Part shown: piece after piece, positions 1-6,755 of the stretch
How positions within the stretch are numbered: the stretch's first letter is position 1
Layout: every line of letters starts with the position of its first letter
Source: Synergistaceae bacterium
GTDB lineage: Bacteria > Synergistota > Synergistia > Synergistales > Aminobacteriaceae
DNA length: 20,547 nt
Assembly (NCBI GenBank): GCA_022837505.1
Contig: JALHFZ010000029.1
Span: 1 to 20,547, forward strand
Direction: 5' to 3'
The notes under the pieces: model-generated
Database searches by the model: none
The model's input: the letters and a program-made list of their open reading frames with translations, nothing else
Told to the model about the DNA's origin: nothing
Position numbers and translations under genes: made by a program

Positions 1-1203
1 CTCGAGGTCGGCGATCTCCTTTGCGGGAGAATTGTCCATGGTTTTGCCGAGACGACCGAGCCAGTCCCGGAGGTCGATGCTCGAGATGGAGCCCTCTTCG
101 CGGAGGTAGTCTCCCCTGCCTCCGTAGTTCATGGAGTAGAAAATGGACCGGGTGATGTTTGCCCACTGGGCCGGGACGGCTTCTGCAAGCTTGCGGGAAA
201 AGGCGGTGAAGGCGCTCAGGAAATCGTCGGTCTTCGAAAGATCGAAGGCAGTGTAGGCGCCGTTCATTCTTCCGTGATCGGAAAAGCCCTGTACGCCGAC
301 CTTCACAAACTCCGAGGCGATCTTCGCTGTCTCGGCTCCTCCGGCGAAGAGGGGGAGGGCGTTCCTGTAGTCCATCCCCACGTCAGGAATGGTGGGGGCT
401 GCAGCGACCATGTAGTCAGCAAAGGGAGCGCAGGCCGGGGCTGCAGCGACCATGTAGTCAGCAAAGGGAGCGCAGGCCGTGACCGTCTCCGCCTGGCCCA
501 TCAGGCACATGTCGAAGAAGAGAAGGTCCCATTTCTTCCGGGGAAGGAGGGGGGCGGTTTTTTCGAGGACCCCTTTGAATTCGGCGAGGGTGATTTCGTC
601 GCTGTTCCGCTCCGTTCCCGGAGCGTCATCGTCGTTGACCATGTTGATCCACCCCGCCCCGTGATCCCACATAAAGAGGGCGGCTTTCGGAGAGGGGAAT
701 TTCCGCAGGGCCTCATGGATGTATCTTTCGAGAACTGCGGGATCGCCCAGGTTCATTTCGCCGTAGTCCTGGAGAAGCTCCGAATCGATGGCGTCCTTCC
801 GGAGGGATTTCTTCAGCCGGTAGGCACGGGTCCCCGTCCAGTCGTCCATCCGGGTAGTGTATTCCTTAGAGCGGTCCACCAGAACGACCACTTCCGCTTT
901 GCCTCCCGGCCATCCTTCCTCCATCTCCTTCAGGTCGTTGAGAGCGCTCTCCTCAAGGTTGTTGTCTCCGTCCAGGTAGGCGATGATGGTCCATTCCCGG
1001 GCGGGATTGATCAGAGGTTCACCCCATGGACCGGCGGGGTGTGGAGGGGGAGCTGAAGGAGCGGCGGAGGCCGAAGAAGGAGCAGGGGCAGCAACGGGGG
1101 AGGGAACTGCGGCGCAGCATGAAGAAAGAGGGAGGAAGAAAAGGACAACGAAGAGCAGGAGGGCCGGGATCCCTTTTTTGCGGGTAATCCATTGTATTTT
1201 CAT
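1..1203 (-). CDS. Clostripain-like (C11 family) cysteine peptidase, probable lipoprotein, 3' end outside window
   Basis: An open frame of 401 codons runs leftward from ATG at 1203 to the window edge without a stop, so the C-terminus is missing. Residues 11-28 are a hydrophobic signal segment ending in a lipobox-like LSSC (26-29), with a second Cys at 30. An Ala/Pro-rich linker (about 31-60) follows. The peptidase domain starts near WTIIAYLDGDNNLE (71-84). The C11 catalytic pair is visible: His181 in WDHGAGW and Cys233 in FDMCLMG. C11 enzymes are Arg/Lys-directed cysteine peptidases of caspase-like fold, and an anchored or exported one suits extracellular peptide use. A GAGGTG ribosome site lies at 1212-1217, 8 nt upstream. 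Residues 243-256 are repeated exactly at 257-270 by a 42-bp tandem duplication close to the active site, which could alter or destroy activity. The family call is firm; substrate and activity are not known. Confidence 0.88.
   Translation of the reverse strand, partial: MKIQWITRKKGIPALLLFVVLFFLPLSSCCAAVPSPVAAPAPSSASAAPSAPPPHPAGPWGEPLINPAREWTIIAYLDGDNNLEESALNDLKEMEEGWPGGKAEVVVLVDRSKEYTTRMDDWTGTRAYRLKKSLRKDAIDSELLQDYGEMNLGDPAVLERYIHEALRKFPSPKAALFMWDHGAGWINMVNDDDAPGTERNSDEITLAEFKGVLEKTAPLLPRKKWDLLFFDMCLMGQAETVTACAPFADYMVAAAPACAPFADYMVAAAPTIPDVGMDYRNALPLFAGGAETAKIASEFVKVGVQGFSDHGRMNGAYTAFDLSKTDDFLSAFTAFSRKLAEAVPAQWANITRSIFYSMNYGGRGDYLREEGSISSIDLRDWLGRLGKTMDNSPAKEIADLE
395..478. repeat. Perfect 42-bp tandem duplication, two copies, in frame
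   Basis: Copies 395-436 and 437-478 are identical base for base. They lie inside the C11 peptidase gene and add 14 residues (ACAPFADYMVAAAP) without shifting the frame. One copy fits the usual family pattern, in which the catalytic CLMG segment is followed by a hydrophobic YADYMV-type strand. The second copy is therefore an insertion. Confidence 0.97.
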
Positions 1204-1640
1204 CTGTTTTTCACCTCTTTTTCAACTTCTGTCCCGAATGAGGGCAGGAAAAAGAACAGAAACCGCCCGATAGGCTCAACAGAAGAAAAATCAATCGAGA
1301 ATTTGAAGGGTATTTCGCCCGACACCTCCTTTCATCGGAGAGAAAAATTAAATGGTGCCCGTCCAATCCTCCCTGGAGAAAGAGCTCTGAGAATATATTG
1401 GCACTTATTTTGAAAAATAGCAATACTGAAAATAAATAAATAAGTATTTCATGGGTTTTCGGTATAGTGTACGACGAAATTTTTTGGCTCTTCATTTCAG
1501 GTCTGCAGGCTCATGCGGACCGGGGGCGAAAAAATCTATCCCTTATAATTTGACAGGAGATGGGTTGCGGGGTGAAATTTCTCGCCCATTTCATGATACT
1601 CTCGGAAAAAGAAAATCTCTGTAAAAGAAAGGGGAAAAAC
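1204..1640. other. Divergent AT-rich intergenic region between the C11 peptidase and alcohol dehydrogenase genes
   Basis: About 437 bases separate the two divergent start codons. The stretch 1380-1470 is markedly AT-rich (for example AATAAATAAATAAG near 1431) compared with the GC-rich genes. Possible -10 hexamers on the plus strand are TATAGT (1463-1468) and TATAAT (1544-1549), but neither has a convincing -35 at the right distance. On the minus strand TATATT-like sequences occur near 1390. Short open frames here have no good ribosome site and look non-coding. I recognise no riboswitch or RNA gene. Confidence 0.6.
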
Positions 1641-2789
1641 ATGTTTCCATCCTTCAGCTATGAAATGCCCACAAGGGTCGAGTTCGGCAATGGTGCCGCC
1701 AACCGGGCCGGGGAGGAGGTCCGGAAGATAGGCTGCTCCCGGGTGCTGATCCTCTCGGACAGGGGGGTGCAGAAAGCGGGGCTGCTCAAAAAAGTGACGG
1801 ACAGCCTCGACGGGGCCTCCGTCCCCTGGGAGCTCTTTCTGGATGTGGAGCCGAACCCGAAGGACTACAACGTCACCGCGGCGGCGGAGGCCGTGCGCCT
1901 GATGAAAGCAGACTGCCTCGTGGCCGTGGGAGGGGGCAGCCCCATCGACTGCGCCAAGGGGGTGGCTATCGTCGCCGCGGCGGGAGGGCGGATACGGGAT
2001 TACGAGGGACGGTTCAAAACCACAGCAATTCCCCTTCCGATCATCGCCGTCCCCACCACTGCGGGGACTGCCAGCGAGCTGACCTTCGGAAGCGTCATCA
2101 CCGACACGGCGGAGAAGTTCAAGTTCACCGTTAAAAGCCCCCTCCTTGCGCCGAAGGTAGCCCTCGCTGACCCGGAGATGACGGCGACCATGCCCCGGTC
2201 CCTCACGGCCTTCACGGGGATGGACGCCCTCACCCACGCCATCGAGGCCTACACCTGCCGGGCGGCCACACCCTTTTCCGACGCCCCGGCCCTCGTGGCC
2301 ATGGAGCTCATCGGAAAATATCTGCGCCGGGCCTGGCGGGACGGGTCCGACAGGGAGGCCCGGGAGGGGATGCTTCTTGGAAGCCTTCTCGCGGGGATGG
2401 CCTTCAGCCACTCCGACGTGGCGGCTGTCCACTGCCTTGCCGAGGCTCTGGGAGCCCTCTACGACGCGCCCCACGGAGCCTGCAACTCCATCGCCCTTCC
2501 CGCAGTCATGGAATATTCCCTCGACTCCTGCACGGAGCGGTACGCCCGGGTTGCCACATGCCTTGGGCTGAACTACGGGAGCATTGAGGAGGGGGCCGCC
2601 GCGGCAGTGGCGGAGGTGCAGCAGATGGCCAGGGATCTTGAGCTTCCCTCCCTCTCCCTCTTCGGAGTGCGGGAGGAGGATTTCGAGGAACTGGGCTGCA
2701 AGGCAGAAGCGAATTTGTCGAACCCCGACAACCCAAGGATTCTGACCAAGGACGATTACGTCATACTGCTGAAAAAACTGACCTGCTGA
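1641..2789 (+). CDS. Iron-containing alcohol dehydrogenase (group III)
   Basis: Encodes 382 aa, the usual length for this family, which interconverts alcohols and aldehydes with NAD(P)H in the cytoplasm. The nucleotide-binding motif GGGSPIDCAKG is at 97-107 and PTTAGTASE at 138-146. The metal ligands by family position are Asp195 and His199 (GMDALTHAIEAY), His264, and His278 (DAPHGACNS). Where FucO-type enzymes have a second conserved His four residues after the first C-terminal ligand, this protein has Glu268. I chose ATG 1641 because GGGG lies just upstream at 1631-1634 and the protein then begins like its relatives. An in-frame ATG at 1560 would add 27 unlikely residues. The gene stands alone and ends at a strong terminator. 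In an amino-acid fermenter it probably disposes of reducing equivalents as alcohol; the substrate cannot be read from sequence. Confidence 0.93.
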   Translation: MFPSFSYEMPTRVEFGNGAANRAGEEVRKIGCSRVLILSDRGVQKAGLLKKVTDSLDGASVPWELFLDVEPNPKDYNVTAAAEAVRLMKADCLVAVGGGSPIDCAKGVAIVAAAGGRIRDYEGRFKTTAIPLPIIAVPTTAGTASELTFGSVITDTAEKFKFTVKSPLLAPKVALADPEMTATMPRSLTAFTGMDALTHAIEAYTCRAATPFSDAPALVAMELIGKYLRRAWRDGSDREAREGMLLGSLLAGMAFSHSDVAAVHCLAEALGALYDAPHGACNSIALPAVMEYSLDSCTERYARVATCLGLNYGSIEEGAAAAVAEVQQMARDLELPSLSLFGVREEDFEELGCKAEANLSNPDNPRILTKDDYVILLKKLTC

Positions 2790-2790
2790 G

Positions 2791-2828
2791 AACAAAAACG
2801 GGGAGCCGAAAGGCTCCCCGTTTTTGTT
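2791..2828. terminator. Bidirectional intrinsic terminator
   Basis: A perfect 17-bp inverted repeat (2791-2807 with 2812-2828) around a GAAA loop has a GC core (CGGGGAGCC). It is flanked by AAAAA on the left and TTTTT on the right, so it gives a U-tract on either strand. It sits between the stop codons of the convergent alcohol dehydrogenase and betaine permease genes and should end both transcripts. Confidence 0.96.
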
Positions 2829-2847
2829 CGTATACTCTGCAAAAAAA

Positions 2848-3699
2848 CTATCTCTTGGGCGGCTCCCACTTCTTCGCGAGATTCTGGGTGAGCCGGTCGA
2901 TGACGATGGCCAGGAAGACCACGCTCATTCCGGCCTCAAACCCCCGTCCCACGTCGATCCTGTTGATGGAGACGAGTACCTCCTGTCCCAGCCCCCGGGC
3001 GCCGATCATGGAGGAGATGACCACCATGGCCAGGGCCATCATGGTCGTCTGGTTCACCCCGGCGAGGATACTGGGCATGGCGAGGGGAAGGCGAACCTCC
3101 TTGATGAGCTGCCACCGGGTGGCGCCGTAGGCCAGGGCGGCTTCCTCCACAGGCTTGGGGACCTGGTTCAGCCCGAGGGCCGTCAGGCGGATGACCGGAG
3201 GAAGGGCGTAGATGAGGGTGGCGAATACCGCCGGAACTTTTCCGAGGCCGAAGAGCATCATGGCCGGGATAAGGTAGACGAAGCTCGGCATGGTCTGCAT
3301 TCCGTCGAGAAGGGGCCGCAGCACAAAGGCGACGGATTTCACCTCCGCCATGAGCACCCCCATGGGAAGGCCGATGATCAGGGCGAGGAGCACGGATGTT
3401 ATGATCACCGAGAGGCTCTCGATGGCCATGGGCCACAGGCCGAACATGCCGATGAAGTAGGGCAGGGAGGCCAGGATGAGGGACGCCACGATCTTCTTCG
3501 ATGAATACCATGAGAGGATGCCCACGGCGAGGATGTACCCCCACCACGGAACGATCACAAGAAAGTCGTTGATGGTGATGAGGACCGTGAGAATTCCCCC
3601 CGCGACTGAGTCGAAGAAGGGGGTGTAGGCCTCGATGAGGCCGTTGATGAAGTCGTTGACCGCCGGAGCGATATGGGCCTGAAGTGCCTCAGGAAACAT
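2848..3699 (-). CDS. Glycine betaine/proline-betaine-type ABC transporter permease (ProW/OpuAB family)
   Basis: Encodes 283 aa of very hydrophobic sequence with a BPD-type permease domain. The EAA loop that docks the ATPase is visible (EEAALAYGATRWQLIKEV, then LPLAMPSI). The motif MPSFVYLIPAMMLFGLG is typical of the ProW/OpuAB group. The start at ATG 3699 is set by an excellent AGGAGG ribosome site (about 3709-3714, 9 nt upstream). A longer frame beginning at 3735 would bury that site. The start lies inside the ATPase gene: the two genes overlap by 11 nt (3689-3699), so translation is probably coupled. The permease moves a compatible solute across the inner membrane using the ATPase and binding protein encoded upstream. 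Exact substrate (glycine betaine, proline betaine, choline or carnitine) is inferred from family only. Confidence 0.93.
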   Translation of the reverse strand: MFPEALQAHIAPAVNDFINGLIEAYTPFFDSVAGGILTVLITINDFLVIVPWWGYILAVGILSWYSSKKIVASLILASLPYFIGMFGLWPMAIESLSVIITSVLLALIIGLPMGVLMAEVKSVAFVLRPLLDGMQTMPSFVYLIPAMMLFGLGKVPAVFATLIYALPPVIRLTALGLNQVPKPVEEAALAYGATRWQLIKEVRLPLAMPSILAGVNQTTMMALAMVVISSMIGARGLGQEVLVSINRIDVGRGFEAGMSVVFLAIVIDRLTQNLAKKWEPPKR

Positions 3700-4591
3700 G
3701 GGGGGCAGCCTCCTTCCCCTGCTTTTCTTTTGCAAGGGCCTGTTCGGTCCGTTCGAGCTGTTCCCGTTCGTCCTGGACGAACCGGGCGACGTATTCGTCT
3801 GCCGGGTTGGCGATCACTTCATCGGGTGAGCCGATCTGGACAATCTCCCCGTGCTTCATGACGGCCATGCGGTCCCCCATCCGGAGGGCCTCCGACAGGT
3901 CGTGGGTGACAAAAAATACGGTCTTCTTCATCTCCTTCTGCAGGCGGATCATCTCGTCCTGCAGCTCTCTGCGGATAAGGGGGTCGAGGCCGCTGAAGGG
4001 CTCGTCCATGAGAAGGATGGGCGCGTCCATGACCAGTGCCCGGGCGATTCCCACCCGCTGGCGCATTCCTCCGCTGAGGGCGGCGGGGTGATATTTCTCC
4101 CACCCCTTGAGGCCGACCATCTCGAGGGCCCCGAGGGCCTTTTTTCTGTAGGCTTCTTTTTCCTCTCCCCTGAGTTTCAGGCCGAACCCGACATTGTCGA
4201 GGACGGTCCGGTGGGGGAGGAGGCCGTAGTGCTGGAAGACCATGGCGATGTTCTCCCGGCGGAAGGCCACCAATTCACTCTTTGACATGGCCGTGACGTT
4301 CTTTCCGTTGACGATGATATCCCCTGATGTGGGCTCGACGAGGCGGAGCAGGCAGCGGATAAGGGTTGACTTTCCGCTGCCCGAGAGGCCCATGATAATG
4401 AACGTCTCTCCCTCTTTCACCGTGAAGGAAACTCCCTTCATGGCGACCACGGCATCATCACTCTTGTCGAGCTGTTCAACGAGTGAATCGTCTTCCGTAT
4501 CAGAGGATGAGAAGCTGATGCCGCTCTTCCGGGAGAAGATTTTCCAGAGGTCCTGAACAACGATGGATCCGGAAGAAGCAGGTGTGTCCAC
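3689..4591 (-). CDS. Glycine betaine/proline-betaine-type ABC transporter ATPase (ProV/OpuAA family)
   Basis: Encodes 300 aa with every ABC ATPase motif: Walker A GLSGSGKST (68-76), Q-loop Gln120, signature LSGGMRQ (172-178), Walker B ILLMDEP (192-198) and switch His230. The long charged insert before the Walker A strand (about 22-48) is a family trait. ProV and OpuAA are usually near 400 aa because of C-terminal CBS domains. This protein stops soon after the nucleotide-binding domain and ends in a charged helical tail (about 270-297), so CBS-based sensing of ionic strength is absent here. The start is GTG at 4591, overlapping the TAG stop of the binding-protein gene by one base, with a GGGGGAG ribosome site 8 nt upstream. 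It powers uptake through the downstream permease. Confidence 0.94.
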   Translation of the reverse strand: MDTPASSGSIVVQDLWKIFSRKSGISFSSSDTEDDSLVEQLDKSDDAVVAMKGVSFTVKEGETFIIMGLSGSGKSTLIRCLLRLVEPTSGDIIVNGKNVTAMSKSELVAFRRENIAMVFQHYGLLPHRTVLDNVGFGLKLRGEEKEAYRKKALGALEMVGLKGWEKYHPAALSGGMRQRVGIARALVMDAPILLMDEPFSGLDPLIRRELQDEMIRLQKEMKKTVFFVTHDLSEALRMGDRMAVMKHGEIVQIGSPDEVIANPADEYVARFVQDEREQLERTEQALAKEKQGKEAAPHVS

Positions 4592-5613
4592 TATATTTTC
4601 TCCCCCTTCAGGGCCATCTCGACCTTTTCCACGACCCCTTCAGCGTCGGCGGGTATCCAGCTTTTCCATACGTCGGGGTTGTTTTTCAAAAACCAGATGG
4701 CCGTCTGGCGGGCGTCAAGATCCTTCTGAACCATCTCGGCGAGAAAGCGGTTCGTCTGCTGCAGCGTGGTGGAGTAATTGCTCAGAAAGGCCGCGAGGTC
4801 GGGGTTCTTCTTGACAAATTCCCCGTTGGCGACCACGAGTACTCTGGCTGCGGGAGCGGCGCAGGCGTGAACGTCTTCCTCTTCCCAGAGCTTCTGGTCG
4901 AAGGCGGGCTCTTCGAGGCGCGTCATGTCGAGAATTCCCATGATCCACGTGGGCTCCCAGTAGTAGGCGAGGATGGGCTTTCCCTGGTCATAGGCCCGTT
5001 TCATGGCCGTTGCGAGGGCGGTGTCGGAGCCGGGGGAGAAGACCTCGAAGGTGTCGCTCAGTCCGTAGGATTTTATCTTCGCCGAGTTGACGGAGGAAAT
5101 CTTCCATCCGGCCGGGCCGTTGTAGAACCGTCCCTTTTTGGGGTTCTCCCGGTCCTTGAAAAGCTCCCAGTATTTCGGAAGGTCCATGACGGATTTAAGA
5201 TCGGGAGCCATGGGCTCGATCCCCCGTTTGGGGTCGCCCTTGATCACATAGGTCGGTACATACCACCCCTGGGGGGCGTCGGGGAAATTCGTCCCGAGAC
5301 TGACCATTTTGCCGCTGGCAGTGGCCTTGGTCCAGAACTCGAGGATGTTGTCCACCCACCCCTCCATGGAGAGATCGGCGTCCCCCCGTTCGATGCCCAT
5401 CATACCGGGAAGGGACTCGGCGAAGAGAGAATCGGTCTTTCTGCCGTACCCTTCTTCCATAATGTAGGCGGCGATCCGGTTGTGGACCAGAACGCTGTCC
5501 CAGCTGAAGTCGACGAAGGTTACCGGTTCTTCCTGGGCCGCCACAGCACCGGCGGACAGGCCGAAAAGGACAAGGGCCGCAAAAAGCATACATAACGTAG
5601 TTCGCAATTTCAT
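4591..5613 (-). CDS. Glycine betaine/proline-betaine-type ABC transporter substrate-binding protein (ProX/OpuAC family)
   Basis: Encodes 340 aa. A signal peptide spans about 1-26 (hydrophobic core LCMLFAALVLFGLSAG, AVAA cleavage region), so the protein is exported to the periplasm. Family features include DFSWDSVLVHNRI near 35-47, SMEGWVDN (82-89), the GTNFPDAPQGWYVPTYV segment (107-123) and YYWEPTWIMG (217-226). Trp38, Trp86, Trp117, Trp170 and Trp219 are candidates for the aromatic cage that holds quaternary-ammonium ligands in this family, but which ones bind is not decided here. ATG 5613 is chosen because CAGGAGG lies 7 nt upstream (5621-5627) and a proper signal peptide follows; the frame itself opens 43 codons earlier. 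It is the first gene of the operon, giving the order binding protein, ATPase, permease. Confidence 0.93.
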   Translation of the reverse strand: MKLRTTLCMLFAALVLFGLSAGAVAAQEEPVTFVDFSWDSVLVHNRIAAYIMEEGYGRKTDSLFAESLPGMMGIERGDADLSMEGWVDNILEFWTKATASGKMVSLGTNFPDAPQGWYVPTYVIKGDPKRGIEPMAPDLKSVMDLPKYWELFKDRENPKKGRFYNGPAGWKISSVNSAKIKSYGLSDTFEVFSPGSDTALATAMKRAYDQGKPILAYYWEPTWIMGILDMTRLEEPAFDQKLWEEEDVHACAAPAARVLVVANGEFVKKNPDLAAFLSNYSTTLQQTNRFLAEMVQKDLDARQTAIWFLKNNPDVWKSWIPADAEGVVEKVEMALKGEKI

Positions 5614-5754
5614 GCAAACACCTCCTGAAAGATTTTTTTGAATCGCGGACGGAAAACAACCCCGGATCAGTGGGGAAAAAAGTGCAGGGCGCAGGGTGAA
5701 AAAAGGGTTTGGGCAAGTAAAGGGAGCCGCAAGTAGTCGCAAAACCGATAACTG

Positions 5755-5783
5755 ATTAAACCCTATAGACTGCTTTTTGTCAA
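5755..5783 (-). promoter_or_regulatory. Sigma70-type promoter of the betaine transporter operon
   Basis: On the minus strand a consensus TTGACA (5778-5783) is followed by a 17-nt spacer and TTTAAT (5755-5760), one mismatch from TATAAT. The sequence just upstream (5784-5810) is AT-rich, as in an UP element. Transcription should start near 5748, leaving an untranslated leader of about 135 nt before the ATG at 5613. Confidence 0.85.
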
Positions 5784-5962
5784 CATGGATAATTCAAAAT
5801 ATAATGCAATAAAGCACGGAAGACCCCCTCTGGGAGTATACTTTTCTGTGCGGGAGGAGGGCGCAACTCCCCTTCTCTGCTGATGAGTCCGCCCTTTTTT
5901 CTCCGGCGGAAAAGAATATGAACGTTTCTTCTCCCCGGGCAGGGACGAAGGACTTTTCTCCC

Positions 5963-5992
5963 TTGACAAAGGGGTTCATCAAAGTCTATAGT
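5963..5992 (+). promoter_or_regulatory. Sigma70-type promoter upstream of the CYTH-like/ppx operon
   Basis: TTGACA (5963-5968), an 18-nt spacer and TATAGT (5987-5992) form a strong promoter, with transcription expected to start near 5999. A second TTGACA at 6006-6011 has no -10 partner at a suitable distance. Confidence 0.83.
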
Positions 5993-6080
5993 AGTCGTAG
6001 AAACCTTGACAATGCAGAATACCCGTCTCTTTTCAGCCGGAAAGAAAAGGCGTATTGTGCCGTATAATATTCGTAATTTT

Positions 6081-6111
6081 CTCCCGGGAGACCTCTTCCG
6101 GGAGTTTTTTT
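6081..6111 (+). terminator. Intrinsic terminator in the 5' leader (attenuator or end of a small RNA)
   Basis: The arms CTCCCGG (6081-6087) and CCGGGAG (6098-6104) form a 7-bp GC stem around a 10-nt loop, followed directly by seven T (6105-6111). It lies about 80 nt after the predicted transcription start and 56 nt before the start codon of the next gene. Transcription of that gene from the 5963-5992 promoter must read through it. Confidence 0.8.
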
Positions 6112-6167
6112 ATCAAACTTCGGGGAATATCAGGAGAACTATAATAAGAGAAAGCGGAGGAATGAAA

Positions 6168-6755
6168 ATGGCAAAGCCGATCGTAGCGCGTTGGGAATGG
6201 AGGACCTTCGGGGCCGGTTTCGAGGAGCCGGAGGCAAGGATCAGGAAGTTTGAACAGTCCAATATGAAGGAGAGCGAGGAAGTCTATGTCCTCTCCCGGA
6301 ACAGCGACGAGAACGTCAAGGTGAGGGACGACCTTCTCGACATCAAGCAGCTTCAGGAGGTCAACGGCGACGGCCTGGAGCAGTGGTACCCCGTGATGAA
6401 GGCGGGTTTCCCCATCTCCGTGGAGGACCTGAAGAAGCTCTTCTCCTACTTCAAGGTCTCCGAGCCTCTTTTCGGAAGAAAGGAGTACACCTTCTCCCGG
6501 TTTCTCGACGAGATCGTGCGCCCCAATCAGAATCTCCGGCTCGTCCACGTGGGAAAAAAGCGGCATATCTACGTCATCAACGGCGCCATAGTTGAGATCG
6601 CCGAGACGGATTTCGACGGGGTCACCCTACAAACCATCTGCGTTGAGCACGAGGATCCCGACCTTGTCATGAAGACCGTCCGCCAGCTTGCCCTGGAGGA
6701 TCTGCCCAACATCAACTACATCCAGGCCATGAAGAAGACCGTGGGTATGGCCTAG
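6168..6755 (+). CDS. Conserved-looking protein, possible divergent CYTH-fold (triphosphate tunnel) domain, paired with Ppx
   Basis: Encodes 195 aa, soluble, with no signal peptide or membrane segment. The start is ATG 6168, with GGAGG at 6156-6160 seven nt upstream; ATG 6162 is too close to that site, and the frame is also open back to 6006. I do not recognise it with certainty. Its pattern resembles the CYTH fold: a charged first strand (ARWEWRTF, 7-14), alternating basic strands (VKVRDDLLDIK, 50-60), a basic strand RHIYVI (132-137), then acidic strands EIAETDFDG (143-151) and TICVEHED (156-163). CYTH proteins bind triphosphates or polyphosphate and place basic and acidic side chains in a beta tunnel; the classic ExExK motif is not intact here. 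The stop codon directly abuts the ppx/gppA start (TAGATG), so the two are almost surely co-translated, which fits a polyphosphate-related role. This remains inference. Confidence 0.6.
   Translation: MAKPIVARWEWRTFGAGFEEPEARIRKFEQSNMKESEEVYVLSRNSDENVKVRDDLLDIKQLQEVNGDGLEQWYPVMKAGFPISVEDLKKLFSYFKVSEPLFGRKEYTFSRFLDEIVRPNQNLRLVHVGKKRHIYVINGAIVEIAETDFDGVTLQTICVEHEDPDLVMKTVRQLALEDLPNINYIQAMKKTVGMA

Larger units (their letters stand above)
5614..6167. other. Divergent regulatory region between the betaine transporter operon and the CYTH-like/ppx operon
   Basis: These 554 bases hold two outward-facing promoters (minus at 5755-5783, plus at 5963-5992), a 135-nt leader for the transporter operon and a leader of about 168 nt with an intrinsic terminator for the rightward operon. 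The central part, 5784-5962, has no convincing gene. Frames here lack ribosome sites, and one CTGATGAG string does not complete a ribozyme. I see no known riboswitch. Confidence 0.65.

Noticed and set aside
395..478. CRISPR-like or satellite array
   Set aside because: Only two copies, directly adjacent with no spacers, and they preserve a reading frame; this is a gene-internal duplication.
1211..1495. 94-codon minus-strand frame in the divergent spacer
   Set aside because: No ribosome site, AT-driven hydrophobic composition and overlap with the expected promoter and leader region of the C11 peptidase.
1536..2795. Long minus-strand frame opposite the alcohol dehydrogenase
   Set aside because: Gly/His/Pro-rich with no family signal; it mirrors the codon bias of a strongly supported plus-strand gene.
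5879..5915. Hammerhead-ribozyme-like string: CTGATGAG followed by a TCCGCC/GGCGGA stem and AAAA
   Set aside because: The bases after the second strand of the stem do not give the required C-GAA, no stem I complement flanks the CTGATGA, and neither predicted promoter transcribes this segment. The motif is likely chance.
6006..6167. N-terminal extension of the CYTH-like protein (open frame back to a TTG at 6006 or ATG at 6012)
   Set aside because: No ribosome site precedes these starts, the stretch contains an intrinsic terminator, and GGAGG sits correctly before ATG 6168.
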